A DNA stretch of 56,741 nt from Stenotrophomonas sp. PS02289 (GCF_029960115.1 NZ_JASCOZ010000009.1:1-56741); one strand, 5' to 3'. Counted from the stretch's first letter, positions 19,423 through 28,522 are shown. Notes: a model not told the origin generated them from the letters alone. Numbers and translations: made by a program.

Positions 19423-20841
19423 TCACAGTGGCTTTCCGTCCAGCGTCATTGAAAGCGCAACCCGGATGTAGTCATCAGCCGGATCCCGACTCCGCATCAG
19501 CAATGCCACATCGGCTGGATCGGCCGCTGGAATTCGACTCGTCTCCCGGATGAATTCGTCCGGATACACAATCCTGTCGACCTCATGCACCTCCACTTCA
19601 GCGGCAAAGCGCACCCTACGCGGTGGGTTGGAGGCCGGGGGCGTGGTGGGGCGGCTGAACCTGGGCTGCGGTGAAGCCCCCCATGCCGGGCGGCCCAGGT
19701 GCGCCGGTCCCGGGGTGGCACCAAACCTTACGTTTGGGTTCACAGCCGAGACATGGCCGCCGCGTGGTCCGAAGCGATTTGGTATGAAACCGTCCATTGA
19801 CGACGGCATGCGACGAACGGTCTGCGGCGAATAAGGCGGCGGCATCATGCCTTGGCCGGAGCGCGCGGCAGGACGTGCCCCACGCACCACGTTGGCGGAC
19901 GCCCGCTGCGTGCGAACACTGCCGAGACGCTGACTGAATCTGGAAAACTTTGCCGCGCCTCTGGTGGCTGCCTTTGCGATGGCCGGGACCGCCGCCACTA
20001 TTCCCAAGGCCAGACCCACAACGCCGAGAATTGTCGCTGTCTTCGTGTCACCCGACAGTTGGGCCGCTATCGCACCCACTTCCGCGCCGACCGCTGCCAT
20101 ACCCAACGTAGTCGACGCGATAGCACCGGCAGCTGACTTCGTAAGCGCTGAAATGCCTACCGTCGCTACCGCGGCCACCGCCTTGCTGGCCGCACCGAAC
20201 GTGACCGCCACGGCCGCCACACCCACCGCGAGACCCACGGCGGCCACGATCCACTTCCAGAAGTGACCAGTGGGGTCGCTGCGATTGACCGGGTCGCCGG
20301 CACAGTAGGCGTACGGATTAAGCCCACCCGCGCCGAACGGACTGAGTCCATCCGCGGCCAGGAAGATCCCCAGCCGCGGGCTGTAGGGCCGATGGTGGCC
20401 TGCACCCAGCAGGTAACATCCGCTGGCCGCGTCCAGCAGCTCGCCGTTGAACGCAGGTTCGGCCTCAGCGGCCCCCACTGCCTGTTCGCCATCTGGACGA
20501 CTGCCATGCGGCGCATAGGTGACTGCCCGCACGGCAGTGTCCGCTTCGAGCAGCACTGAGCCGCTGATCGCGGTCGCCAGCAAGGTCGTGCGGGTAACCG
20601 CTCCAGTGACCTGCTGGATGATCGGCTGACCCGCTGCACGCAGCCAGGTCAGCTGCGTACTGCCGCTGGCCGACGTGCGCAGTTCGTTGGCCGCGCAGGT
20701 GCCGCGCCAGAAGCGCTCACCTGTCTGACCCGGGACGGCGATGCGCGCCAGCAGACCGGTGGCGTCGTAGGCGTACTCACATGCCAGCAGCGCCACTCGG
20801 GAAAGTGGTGCGACATGATCGTGTCCCGCGGACGTTGCCAT
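19423..20841 (-). CDS. RHS-core effector cassette C (PPPY and RVRF tail)
   Basis: A 472-residue protein from ATG 20841, with AAGGAGGAG upstream. A short leader (MATSAGHDHVAPLSRVALLA) is followed by the last Rhs repeats and the RHS-associated core, ending NPYAYCAGDPVNRSDPTGH at about residue 195. An Ala/Gly/Val-rich hydrophobic segment follows (~197-300). The unique tail starts near residue 320 and contains PPPY (334-337), many Pro/Arg residues and RVRF (409-412). No known catalytic domain is recognised. It completes the Rhs shell that the 1216-residue protein lacks. It is third cassette in the operon, 26 bp after cassette B. Self-cleavage after the core is a family expectation, not seen here. 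Confidence 0.8.
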   Translation of the reverse strand: MATSAGHDHVAPLSRVALLACEYAYDATGLLARIAVPGQTGERFWRGTCAANELRTSASGSTQLTWLRAAGQPIIQQVTGAVTRTTLLATAISGSVLLEADTAVRAVTYAPHGSRPDGEQAVGAAEAEPAFNGELLDAASGCYLLGAGHHRPYSPRLGIFLAADGLSPFGAGGLNPYAYCAGDPVNRSDPTGHFWKWIVAAVGLAVGVAAVAVTFGAASKAVAAVATVGISALTKSAAGAIASTTLGMAAVGAEVGAIAAQLSGDTKTATILGVVGLALGIVAAVPAIAKAATRGAAKFSRFSQRLGSVRTQRASANVVRGARPAARSGQGMMPPPYSPQTVRRMPSSMDGFIPNRFGPRGGHVSAVNPNVRFGATPGPAHLGRPAWGASPQPRFSRPTTPPASNPPRRVRFAAEVEVHEVDRIVYPDEFIRETSRIPAADPADVALLMRSRDPADDYIRVALSMTLDGKPL

Positions 20842-20867
20842 GGTGCGCTCCTCCTTCTCTTGAAGAT

Positions 20868-22334
20868 TCAGGGAAAGCCATGCGAGTCGTAACTAGGCGG
20901 AAGCGTCGACTCATAACTCGGCAACGTCGCCTGGTCATAGCTCGGCGGCTTGACTGCCGCGGCGCGCCTCACCGCTCGCGAGCGTCGCGCAGCTTCTGGC
21001 ACAGTCTGAATCATGTAATCAATGTGGGAATTGACATTGATGTTTGAAGGTGAGCCAGCACTTTCAACTGCAACACCCCAGTGTCTGGTCGTCCAAGGAG
21101 GTGAAAGAGGTGCCTTCGTCGGATCTCGAGGTGGAGGCTGAAAGTCCGGAACCTCTGGGCTGGCGCGCCGCTGACGTACAAGGCTCAAGCCCTCGGACTC
21201 TCGAAGTCGGGTCAGGAAACCATCGCTCAGCACGCTTGACCGCGGCGCAGCGTCTGGTACAGACGTAGCACCGTTGGCCAGCGGGTTACGGAAGCGGCCC
21301 GCGGTCATGCGCTGGACTGCCGCCCGTCTTGCTGAAGCGGGAGAAAGCTCCTGAGCCCTGTTGGCAGCAGCGCGCCCCGCTCCTCTGCCCGACAGTCCCT
21401 GACTGCGTATCGTGGCGATACGCTTGGTGAATCTGGAGAACTTTGCCGCGCCTTTGGTCGCTGCCTTCGCGATGGCCGGGGCCGCCGCCACTATTCCCAA
21501 GGCCAGACCGACAAAGCCGAGAATTGTCGCTGTCTTCGTGTCACCGGATACTTCGGCCGCTATCGCACCCACTTCCGCGCCGACCGCTACGATACCCAAC
21601 GTAGTCGACGCGATAGCACCGGCGGTTGACTTCGTAAGCGCTGAAAATCCTACCGTCGCCACTGCTGCCACCGCCTTGCTGGCCGCACCGAACGTGACCG
21701 CCACGGCGGCCACACCCACCGCGATACCCACGGCGGCCACGATCCACTTCCAGAAATGACCGGTGGGGTCGCTGCGATTGACCGGGTCGCCAGCACAGTA
21801 GGCGTACGGATTAAGCCCACCGGCCCCGAACGGACTGAGTCCATCCGCGGCCAGGAAGATTCCCAGCCTCGGGCTGTAAGGCCGATGGTGGCCTGCACCC
21901 AGGAGGTAACAGCCGCTGGCCGCATCCAACAGCTCGCCATTGAACGCAGGTTCGGCCTCTGCGGCCCCCACGGCCTGTTCACCGTCTGAACGACTGCCAT
22001 GCGGCGCGTAGGCAACCTGCCGCACGGCAGTGTCCGCTTCGAGCAGTACTGAACCGCTGATCGCGGTCGCCAGCAAGGTCATGCGGGCGACCGTCCCACT
22101 GACCTGCTCGACGATCGGCTGGCCCACTGCACGCAGCCAGGTCAGCTGTGCGCTGCCGCTGGCTGACGTGCGCAGTTCGTTGACCGAGTAGTTGCCGCGC
22201 CAGAAACGCTCACCGGTCTGGCCCGGAACGACGATGCGCGCCAGCAGACCGGTCGCGTCGTAGGCGTACTCGCATGCCAGCAGCGCCACTCGGGAAAGTG
22301 GTGCGACATGATCGTGTCCCGTGGGCGTTTTCAT
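20868..22334 (-). CDS. RHS-core effector cassette B (double PPSY tail)
   Basis: A 488-residue protein from ATG 22334, which overlaps the stop of cassette A by 4 bases (ATGA); AAGGCGGAG lies upstream. Leader, core and hydrophobic segment are nearly identical to cassette C. The tail after about residue 310 begins like cassette A (LSPASARRAAVQRM), then diverges. Its end is KPPSYDQATLPSYES followed by TLPPSYDSHGFP, giving PPSY at 463-466 and 479-482 and LPSY at 471-474. PPxY is the ligand motif of eukaryotic WW domains. No enzyme domain is recognised, and no immunity gene follows. Confidence 0.8.
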   Translation of the reverse strand: MKTPTGHDHVAPLSRVALLACEYAYDATGLLARIVVPGQTGERFWRGNYSVNELRTSASGSAQLTWLRAVGQPIVEQVSGTVARMTLLATAISGSVLLEADTAVRQVAYAPHGSRSDGEQAVGAAEAEPAFNGELLDAASGCYLLGAGHHRPYSPRLGIFLAADGLSPFGAGGLNPYAYCAGDPVNRSDPTGHFWKWIVAAVGIAVGVAAVAVTFGAASKAVAAVATVGFSALTKSTAGAIASTTLGIVAVGAEVGAIAAEVSGDTKTATILGFVGLALGIVAAAPAIAKAATKGAAKFSRFTKRIATIRSQGLSGRGAGRAAANRAQELSPASARRAAVQRMTAGRFRNPLANGATSVPDAAPRSSVLSDGFLTRLRESEGLSLVRQRRASPEVPDFQPPPRDPTKAPLSPPWTTRHWGVAVESAGSPSNINVNSHIDYMIQTVPEAARRSRAVRRAAAVKPPSYDQATLPSYESTLPPSYDSHGFP

Positions 22335-23755
22335 GGCACGCTCCGCCTTCTCAGGAAGCGGGAATGAGCGTAGTAACTGGGCGGAAACTCGTAAGAAGGC
22401 GGAACCGGCCGAGGCGGCACGCTCTCAAGCCTCATATATGGCGACTCGTCATAGCTCGGCAGCCTCACCGCCCACTTATCATGCGGGGGCTGGAATGATT
22501 CTGCTTCTGGCAGAGGGGAAGATCGCTCTCTCAGCACGTACTCCTGCACTTCAGGAGATGAATCACCGTCGGACACATAGCGGGTGCGGCGCTGCGAATT
22601 TACAAAGCCCCCATCTTGGGCCCTCTGAAGTCGGGCCATGTCATCAGCGCTTAGAGCGCTTGACCGCGTCGCATTCCCTCCAAAAGGCGTATCACCGTTT
22701 GCCAACGGGTTACGGAAGGTGCCCCTCATGCGTTGGACTGCCGCCCGCCTTGCTGAAGCGGGAGAAAGCTGCTGAGCCATGTCGGCACCCGCGCGCGCCG
22801 CTCCTCTGCCCGACAGGCCCTGGCTGCGTATCGTGGAGATACGCTTGGTGAACTTGGAAAACTTTGCCGCGCCTTTGGTCGCTGCCTTTGCGATGGCCGG
22901 GGCCGCCGCCACTATTCCCAACGCCAGACCGACAAAGCCGAGAATTGTCGCTGTCTTCGTGTCACCCGACACTTGGGCCGCTATCGCACCCACCTCCGCG
23001 CCGACCGCTGCCATACCCAACGTAGTCGACGCGATAGCACCGGCAGCTGACTTCGTAAGCGCTGAAATGCCTACCGTCGCCACCGCTGCCACCGCCTTGC
23101 TGGCCGCACCGAACGTAACCGCGACGGCCGCCACACCCACCGCGATACCCACGGCGGCCACGATCCACTTCCAGAAGTGACCGGTGGGGTCGCTGCGATT
23201 GACCGGGTCGCCGGCACAGTAGGCGTAAGGATTCAGCCCTCCTGCGCCGAACGGACTGAGTCCATCCGCGGCCAGGAAGATCCCCAGCCTCGGGCTGTAA
23301 GGCCGATGGTGGCCTGCACCCAGGAGGTAACAGCCGCTGGCCGCGTCCAACAGCTCGCCATTGAACGCAGGTTCGGCCTCTGCGGCCCCCACGGCCTGTT
23401 CACCGTCTGAACGACTGCCATGCGGCGCGTAGGCAACCTGCCGCACGGCAGTGTCCGCTTCGAGCAGCACCGAGCCGCTGATCGCGGTCGCCAGCAAGGT
23501 CATGCGGGCGACCGTCCCACTGACCTGCTCGACGATCGGCTGGCCCACTGCACGCAGCCAGGTCAATTGCGCGCTGCCGCTGGCTGACGTGCGCAGTTCG
23601 TTGACTGCGTGCTTGCCGCGCCAGAAACGCTCACCGGTCTGGCCCGGAAGCGCGATGCGCACCAGCAGGCCGGTCGCGTCGTAGGCATACTCACATGCAG
23701 AGGGCCGCCGGACGGTGCTCGTGGTACTGCTACGCGGTTGGGCAGAGACTGTCAT
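22331..23755 (-). CDS. RHS-core effector cassette A (PPSYEFPPSYY tail)
   Basis: A 474-residue protein. ATG 23755 is preferred over upstream codons because AGGAG lies 6 bases before it and the upstream part overlaps the main Rhs gene. Its leader (MTVSAQPRSSTTSTVRRPSA) differs from B and C, then the shared sequence starts at CEYAYDATGLL. The core ends in DPVNRSDPTGH and the hydrophobic segment follows. The tail has LPSYDESPY (about 432-440) and VPPSYEFPPSYY with PPSY at 452-455 and 458-461, then a basic end (RFLRRRSVP). It starts 32 bp after the main Rhs stop, so it is the first-translated partner. Confidence 0.8.
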   Translation of the reverse strand: MTVSAQPRSSTTSTVRRPSACEYAYDATGLLVRIALPGQTGERFWRGKHAVNELRTSASGSAQLTWLRAVGQPIVEQVSGTVARMTLLATAISGSVLLEADTAVRQVAYAPHGSRSDGEQAVGAAEAEPAFNGELLDAASGCYLLGAGHHRPYSPRLGIFLAADGLSPFGAGGLNPYAYCAGDPVNRSDPTGHFWKWIVAAVGIAVGVAAVAVTFGAASKAVAAVATVGISALTKSAAGAIASTTLGMAAVGAEVGAIAAQVSGDTKTATILGFVGLALGIVAAAPAIAKAATKGAAKFSKFTKRISTIRSQGLSGRGAARAGADMAQQLSPASARRAAVQRMRGTFRNPLANGDTPFGGNATRSSALSADDMARLQRAQDGGFVNSQRRTRYVSDGDSSPEVQEYVLRERSSPLPEAESFQPPHDKWAVRLPSYDESPYMRLESVPPRPVPPSYEFPPSYYAHSRFLRRRSVP

Positions 23756-23787
23756 GTCGTTCTCCTGTCGTGTCGACACATAGATGC

Positions 23788-26700
23788 TCAGACGACCGCA
23801 GCGGGTGCAGATATCTCGATCAGCTGGTTCTGCGCATTCCACACCAGCGTGCGTCCGCGCTCATCCCTGACCACGCGCCCGGCACCATCCCACTGCAGGT
23901 CCTGCAGGTCCTTTGGATAGTCGGCATGGCTGTGCACGATACGACTCAACTGCGCAGGGTCGGTCTCCTCATAGATGTACCGGGCCTCATTGACGCCGCC
24001 AGGAAAATGCGTGGTGATGCTTTTGATGCGGTCGAAGGCGTCGAAGTCGAACTGCTGCCGGTTGATCGGCTTGCCCCAGGGATCACGCGGCACTTGGGTG
24101 CCGGAGCACGTATAGAGGGTCAGCCGCCCACGCGCGTCGTACTCGAAGCCCTCATCGCGAACCATCACGGCACCCTGCTCCAGCGTTCGCCGATCCAGCT
24201 GGTCGCCCTGGTTGTAGTACATGGTCAACACCTGCGAGACCGTCTCGCCGCCGATGGCACTCGCGGTGAATTGCCGACTTGTCTCGCGCCCGAAATCATC
24301 GAAGGCGATGGTGGTCAGCATGGAATGCAGTCCCTGCCAGGCTTTGATGGATGTCACACGACTCAAGCCGTCGTATTCAAGCTTGGTCGATACCCCTTGG
24401 CACTTCAGCTGCTCCGGACGGTCCAGCGCATCATAGGTAACGACCTGCTCCACCCCGAACACATCGGTGTAGGACTGCGAACGGCCGGCCAACGAATGCG
24501 TGTATCTCGCCATGCGCTCAACGCCGCTCTCATTTTTCCAGCGCTCAATACTGATCAGACCAGATTTGTAGTACTCCATCGTTTTTTCCAGTCCGTCGCG
24601 TCCCGCATAGGTGAGCTGCGCGCGCTTGGGGTCGTACTTGAACGTGGATGCGCTGGTATCGGTCCGGCCCACCAGCTGCATGCCCAGCTGCGGCTCATAC
24701 GTGTACTTGATGACCTCATTCAACGGTGTGGTCAGTGTCTCGGGCAGCAACCCGCCACCTTCGTAATCGAAGCGGGTGGTACGCCCGCCCACGGTGCTGG
24801 TCACCCGACGCGAGAGACCGTCGTAGCCCTGCTGCCCGACACTCAGACCTTGGCCCAGGCTGGCATGTGCGATGCTGATCTCGACCGGCAGTTCGCCACC
24901 ACTGTGTTCCGCGAAACGGGTCGTCACCTTGGCACCGTCGGCAAGTGTGGTCTCCACCGCGCGATCAAAGGCATCGTAGAGGTAGGTGGTCTCACGGCCG
25001 AGGCGATCCGTCTCCGACACGCAGCGACCAATGCCGTCATACAAGAACAATGCATGGCCGTGCGCCACGCCGGACGCGTCGAAGTACTCGATCCGGTCGG
25101 GCTTGCCGAACACGTTGCTGTGCGTCACCGCGCTGGAAGTCTTGATGCCCGACGCATCCTCCATCCAGGTCTTCTCGACGAGACTCACCGGGTCGGCCTC
25201 GGTGATCGTCCGGCTGCCATCCGGATGGATCACCACCGATGGCTGTCCCCAGTGATCATAGGCGTAGCGCGTCACCAGGCGCGGCCGTGCAACGCCGGCT
25301 ACCCAGTCCGTTGTGGTCTGCTCGACCAGTTCGCCCAGCGCATTGTAGGAACGGGTCCAGATCTGCCGGAACGTGCCTGGGGCGTGGTCCACGTCCTCGT
25401 CTTCCGCCCTGATCTCGCGACCCAGCCCGTCCAGGTGCACCCGGCTCCGCACCTCGGCCACGTCGCGGGTCTCGACATACACATCGTCACCCGGCAATAC
25501 AGCCAGCGTGTATGTGGTGTTACGCACCGCCGCGAGCGGGGAGCCTGGCGACGCAGTCTCCGCCGTTACCCGACCGAGCCGATCATAGGCATACGCCACG
25601 GCGACGCCCTCCTCGGCTTCTTCATGGACGGTCATGCCATTCAACAGGGACTGCTTCTCGATTCCGTGCCGTTGGGTGCCGTCGTATCCCGTCACTGTGG
25701 TGTCCACCGTCAGCACCATATCCTCGACGGTGTAACTGTAGGCAGTCGAGGTGGTTTTCCCGTTGAGCGATTCCTGCGTCTCTTGGATGCGGCCAAAGTG
25801 CGGGTCTGCCGTGGATTCCACGTAAACCGTGTTCTCCTTCCCAAGGTCAATGACGGTACCGTCCTGCAGGGCCACCTTCTCTTCCTGGGTCATGACCAGA
25901 TAGGGCGGGTCACCCGCCACGCGCGATGGCAGCGTCTTGTAGCGGCAGCGCGTCTCGACCACGGCAGCGCCTGCCTCCCGGCCGGTCATGGGCACGGCGC
26001 GGAGGGTCTTCAGGGAACGTACAAACCCATGCGGATCTGCAGGACACCCGTCGCCCCCTGCCGCGGGGTAGTACTCCCGTTCCTCGACCAGCCCGGTTTC
26101 GTCCACCTGTCGGATCAGGTTGCCATGATCGTCGTAATCGGTCAGCACCACCTCGTCGCGGCGAATGCCCGGCGTTGCCCCCAGGTACCACGACGTGGTG
26201 GCATTCTTGGGCAGCTGGAAATAAGGCTTCTGCTGGGCGAAGCCGACAGCCGGGTCATCGTGGAAGACGGTCACCTTCTCCAGCACATGGCCGTTCTGCG
26301 TGGTCCGTTCCAACGTCTGCAGATGGAGACGGTTGTACTCGGATCGCACCGTTCGGACCACCGCTTGGCCGTCGACGGTGGTCTGCGTCGTCGCAGTCGA
26401 ACCGTAGATGTACTGCTGACCCGCAGGCATCACCACACGGTACAGGTTGTCTTCGCCGGGCTGCCACTGCAACCCCGTGCCGTAGCCGAGGTAGTTGCGT
26501 GTGTCGTAGGAGTATGTGGTGGACATGACGGGCTGCATCTGCCCGGGGGTGCGCGTGTGCGTGGTTACGAAGGGAAGATAGGCCTTGGGTGCCCCCGTCA
26601 GGCATCGGTGACCCTGCTGCTGATAGGTCACCGTTTCGAACCCGCCCATCGGCAGGTCAACGCGGGTCACGTAGTTGATGCCATCGATCATCCGGTACTG

Positions 26701-27438
26701 GATACGCCATGACGCGTTGTTCTCGGGCAGCATCACACTGGACAGCAGGCCGTTCTGCAACATCAGACGAAACTCAACCGGTGTGGCCGTGTCAGGATGC
26801 AGGGTGATGTCCACATTCACCGCGCCATTGCGGGTGACCGTCAGAAGGGGGCGGTTCTCATCGCGGATGGACCGTAGCTTGGGCGCGGCTTCTGCCGAGT
26901 ACTCCAGGTAGATGCGTCGACCTTCCGGCGAGCGGATCTCGACCGGCACCGCGATCTGGGCCACGCCATTCAGCGTCGACAGCTTCTCGATGACGCCGCT
27001 CTTGTGGGTCACCCAATAGACGCCGGTGACTGTCGTGTCACGCCGCATGTGAAACGTCACCAGCTTGCGGTCCTTGTAAGTGAACTCGCCAGCGGTGTAA
27101 TCGGCCACGAACCGTTCACCGGTTGCCAGTGAGATGACTTTGGTGGCCGGGTGGAAGCTGCTCAGACCACTCAGGGCCCAGCCGATACCGTAGCCCAGGT
27201 TATCCAGTAACTGGCCACTGAAGCCCAACCCCAGCTGCACGGTAGGGCCACAGAGCGCATTGGCTTCCAGCGCAGGCATCCCGAAGGAGCAGGTGAAGTC
27301 GCCGGTGCGCGGATCCACACCCGTCTGCATGTGGCTGACGAAGTTCTGCGCATTCGAATAGTTGGGGGCACCAGAGAGTACGTCTTCCCCTTCTGGTGCT
27401 GCGTCCTGGCCGTGCGTTGAAGCGTCGGAACTGGTCAT
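23788..27438 (-). CDS. Rhs/YD-repeat shell protein lacking the RHS core and toxin
   Basis: A 1216-residue protein. ATG 27438 has AAGGGAG 10 bases upstream; the open frame extends to 27660 but over the preceding gene. There is no signal peptide and no PAAR or VgrG domain. The N-terminus (GAPNYSNAQNFVSHMQTGVD) opens a long beta-rich region with many YD/Rhs repeats (for example YDGLSRRVTSTVGGRTTRFD and FEYDARGRLTLYT). It ends LVWNAQNQLIEISAPAAVV, a repeat boundary, without the RHS-associated core or a variable C-terminus. Those parts are encoded by cassettes A-C immediately downstream. This recalls the TcB/TcC division of Tc toxins, where two chains form one cocoon. The secretion route is unknown. 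Confidence 0.85.
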   Translation of the reverse strand: MTSSDASTHGQDAAPEGEDVLSGAPNYSNAQNFVSHMQTGVDPRTGDFTCSFGMPALEANALCGPTVQLGLGFSGQLLDNLGYGIGWALSGLSSFHPATKVISLATGERFVADYTAGEFTYKDRKLVTFHMRRDTTVTGVYWVTHKSGVIEKLSTLNGVAQIAVPVEIRSPEGRRIYLEYSAEAAPKLRSIRDENRPLLTVTRNGAVNVDITLHPDTATPVEFRLMLQNGLLSSVMLPENNASWRIQYRMIDGINYVTRVDLPMGGFETVTYQQQGHRCLTGAPKAYLPFVTTHTRTPGQMQPVMSTTYSYDTRNYLGYGTGLQWQPGEDNLYRVVMPAGQQYIYGSTATTQTTVDGQAVVRTVRSEYNRLHLQTLERTTQNGHVLEKVTVFHDDPAVGFAQQKPYFQLPKNATTSWYLGATPGIRRDEVVLTDYDDHGNLIRQVDETGLVEEREYYPAAGGDGCPADPHGFVRSLKTLRAVPMTGREAGAAVVETRCRYKTLPSRVAGDPPYLVMTQEEKVALQDGTVIDLGKENTVYVESTADPHFGRIQETQESLNGKTTSTAYSYTVEDMVLTVDTTVTGYDGTQRHGIEKQSLLNGMTVHEEAEEGVAVAYAYDRLGRVTAETASPGSPLAAVRNTTYTLAVLPGDDVYVETRDVAEVRSRVHLDGLGREIRAEDEDVDHAPGTFRQIWTRSYNALGELVEQTTTDWVAGVARPRLVTRYAYDHWGQPSVVIHPDGSRTITEADPVSLVEKTWMEDASGIKTSSAVTHSNVFGKPDRIEYFDASGVAHGHALFLYDGIGRCVSETDRLGRETTYLYDAFDRAVETTLADGAKVTTRFAEHSGGELPVEISIAHASLGQGLSVGQQGYDGLSRRVTSTVGGRTTRFDYEGGGLLPETLTTPLNEVIKYTYEPQLGMQLVGRTDTSASTFKYDPKRAQLTYAGRDGLEKTMEYYKSGLISIERWKNESGVERMARYTHSLAGRSQSYTDVFGVEQVVTYDALDRPEQLKCQGVSTKLEYDGLSRVTSIKAWQGLHSMLTTIAFDDFGRETSRQFTASAIGGETVSQVLTMYYNQGDQLDRRTLEQGAVMVRDEGFEYDARGRLTLYTCSGTQVPRDPWGKPINRQQFDFDAFDRIKSITTHFPGGVNEARYIYEETDPAQLSRIVHSHADYPKDLQDLQWDGAGRVVRDERGRTLVWNAQNQLIEISAPAAVV

Positions 27439-27520
27439 GGGAATACTCCCTTGCGTGGCGATGCCTAGGTGGGCGCGGGTGGCCGACGGTGCGGCAGTAC
27501 CCGCGCGGTGACGACGGTGC

Positions 27521-28522
27521 CTAGCGTTTCTCAAGCACCAGGTCGAAGCGCCCCTCCGGGCTGCCGGGCTGCTTGAACCGCACGCGCAGGGCGTGTTCAT
27601 TGCCATATGCGTCGGTGACGGTGATATCGCAGGGACCGGCCTGCTTGTTGGCGCTGTCACTGTGGTAAAGGATGTTGTTGTCTGCCACCAGCAGAATCGT
27701 CGCGAAGCTCTGCTTCGGGCTGATCACCACCTTGCTGGGGGAATGCGCACCGTAGTTGATGGCATTGTTGAACAGGGCGACGGTCGAACCAGGGTCGCCA
27801 TACCCCGTGTAGGAAGCAAAGGTCTCCCCCTGTATCTTCTCTGCCCACTGGATCATGCCGGCAGGCACGGAGGTGATCTTCAGCAGCGGTACCGCGACGT
27901 TGCCATTGTCGGCCAGGCCAACGTAGTAATTGTCGATGAACACATCCGATCCCTCCCCCCCCTTCACCCGTGTCTTCTCAAACGAGAAATTGCCGACCGG
28001 GAAGTTGGGTATCGGCTGAGGCACCAGCGTGACTTCGAAAGGATTCGAAGGCGTACCTTCTCCATTGCTGATGAACACCTTTCCATCATCACGGGTAATG
28101 GCAAGGGCCATCTTGAACCGCTGCCCCGCCGCTGCCGTGGTCGAGACGAACATGTCCACGTAGTGGTTCTTCAACGCGTCGGGTCCGTCATCCCTTTTGC
28201 GTGACTGCTCGCCTTCCAGAACCCCCGGGAAGGGCGAATACTCATTCCTTACCCGGCTGATCTTCCATTCCGACGATAGCTCATCGCCCCGGAATGCCAC
28301 CAACCGGACACTGGCGAGTTCCTTGGCGGACAACGGCACCTCGCCGGGCATTCCATTCTCATCAGGTATCTCGAAGCTGGTGATACGAACGATGGCTTCC
28401 ACCGCCGCCTGCTGCCGACCGTTCCGGTAGATGTTTTCCGACGTTGAAACAAGCGAGACATCGAACTTGGTGAACTCAAATTGCGTGAGATCGGACCATT
28501 TGATATCAGACGACTTGGCCAT
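27521..28522 (-). CDS. RNGRQQ-family hypothetical protein, first gene of Rhs operon (333 aa)
   Basis: A 333-residue protein from ATG 28522 (MAKSSDIKWSDLTQFEFTKF), with no signal peptide. Near residue 32 it has IYRNGRQQAAVEAIVRI, and at the C-terminus TVTDAYGNEHALRVRF. Both are shared with the 397-residue protein at the far end of the operon. The middle is strand-rich with Gly/Asn turns. It lies 82 bp upstream of the Rhs shell gene on the same strand and is probably cotranscribed. Function is unknown. The pairing of two homologues around one Rhs system suggests a dedicated accessory role such as scaffold, carrier or receptor binding. Confidence 0.72.
   Translation of the reverse strand: MAKSSDIKWSDLTQFEFTKFDVSLVSTSENIYRNGRQQAAVEAIVRITSFEIPDENGMPGEVPLSAKELASVRLVAFRGDELSSEWKISRVRNEYSPFPGVLEGEQSRKRDDGPDALKNHYVDMFVSTTAAAGQRFKMALAITRDDGKVFISNGEGTPSNPFEVTLVPQPIPNFPVGNFSFEKTRVKGGEGSDVFIDNYYVGLADNGNVAVPLLKITSVPAGMIQWAEKIQGETFASYTGYGDPGSTVALFNNAINYGAHSPSKVVISPKQSFATILLVADNNILYHSDSANKQAGPCDITVTDAYGNEHALRVRFKQPGSPEGRFDLVLEKR

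Noticed and set aside
23695..26712. 1005-codon plus-strand open frame antisense to the Rhs shell gene
   Set aside because: It mirrors codon structure of the real gene, has no recognisable domain and no suitable ribosome-binding site; long antisense frames are common at this GC.
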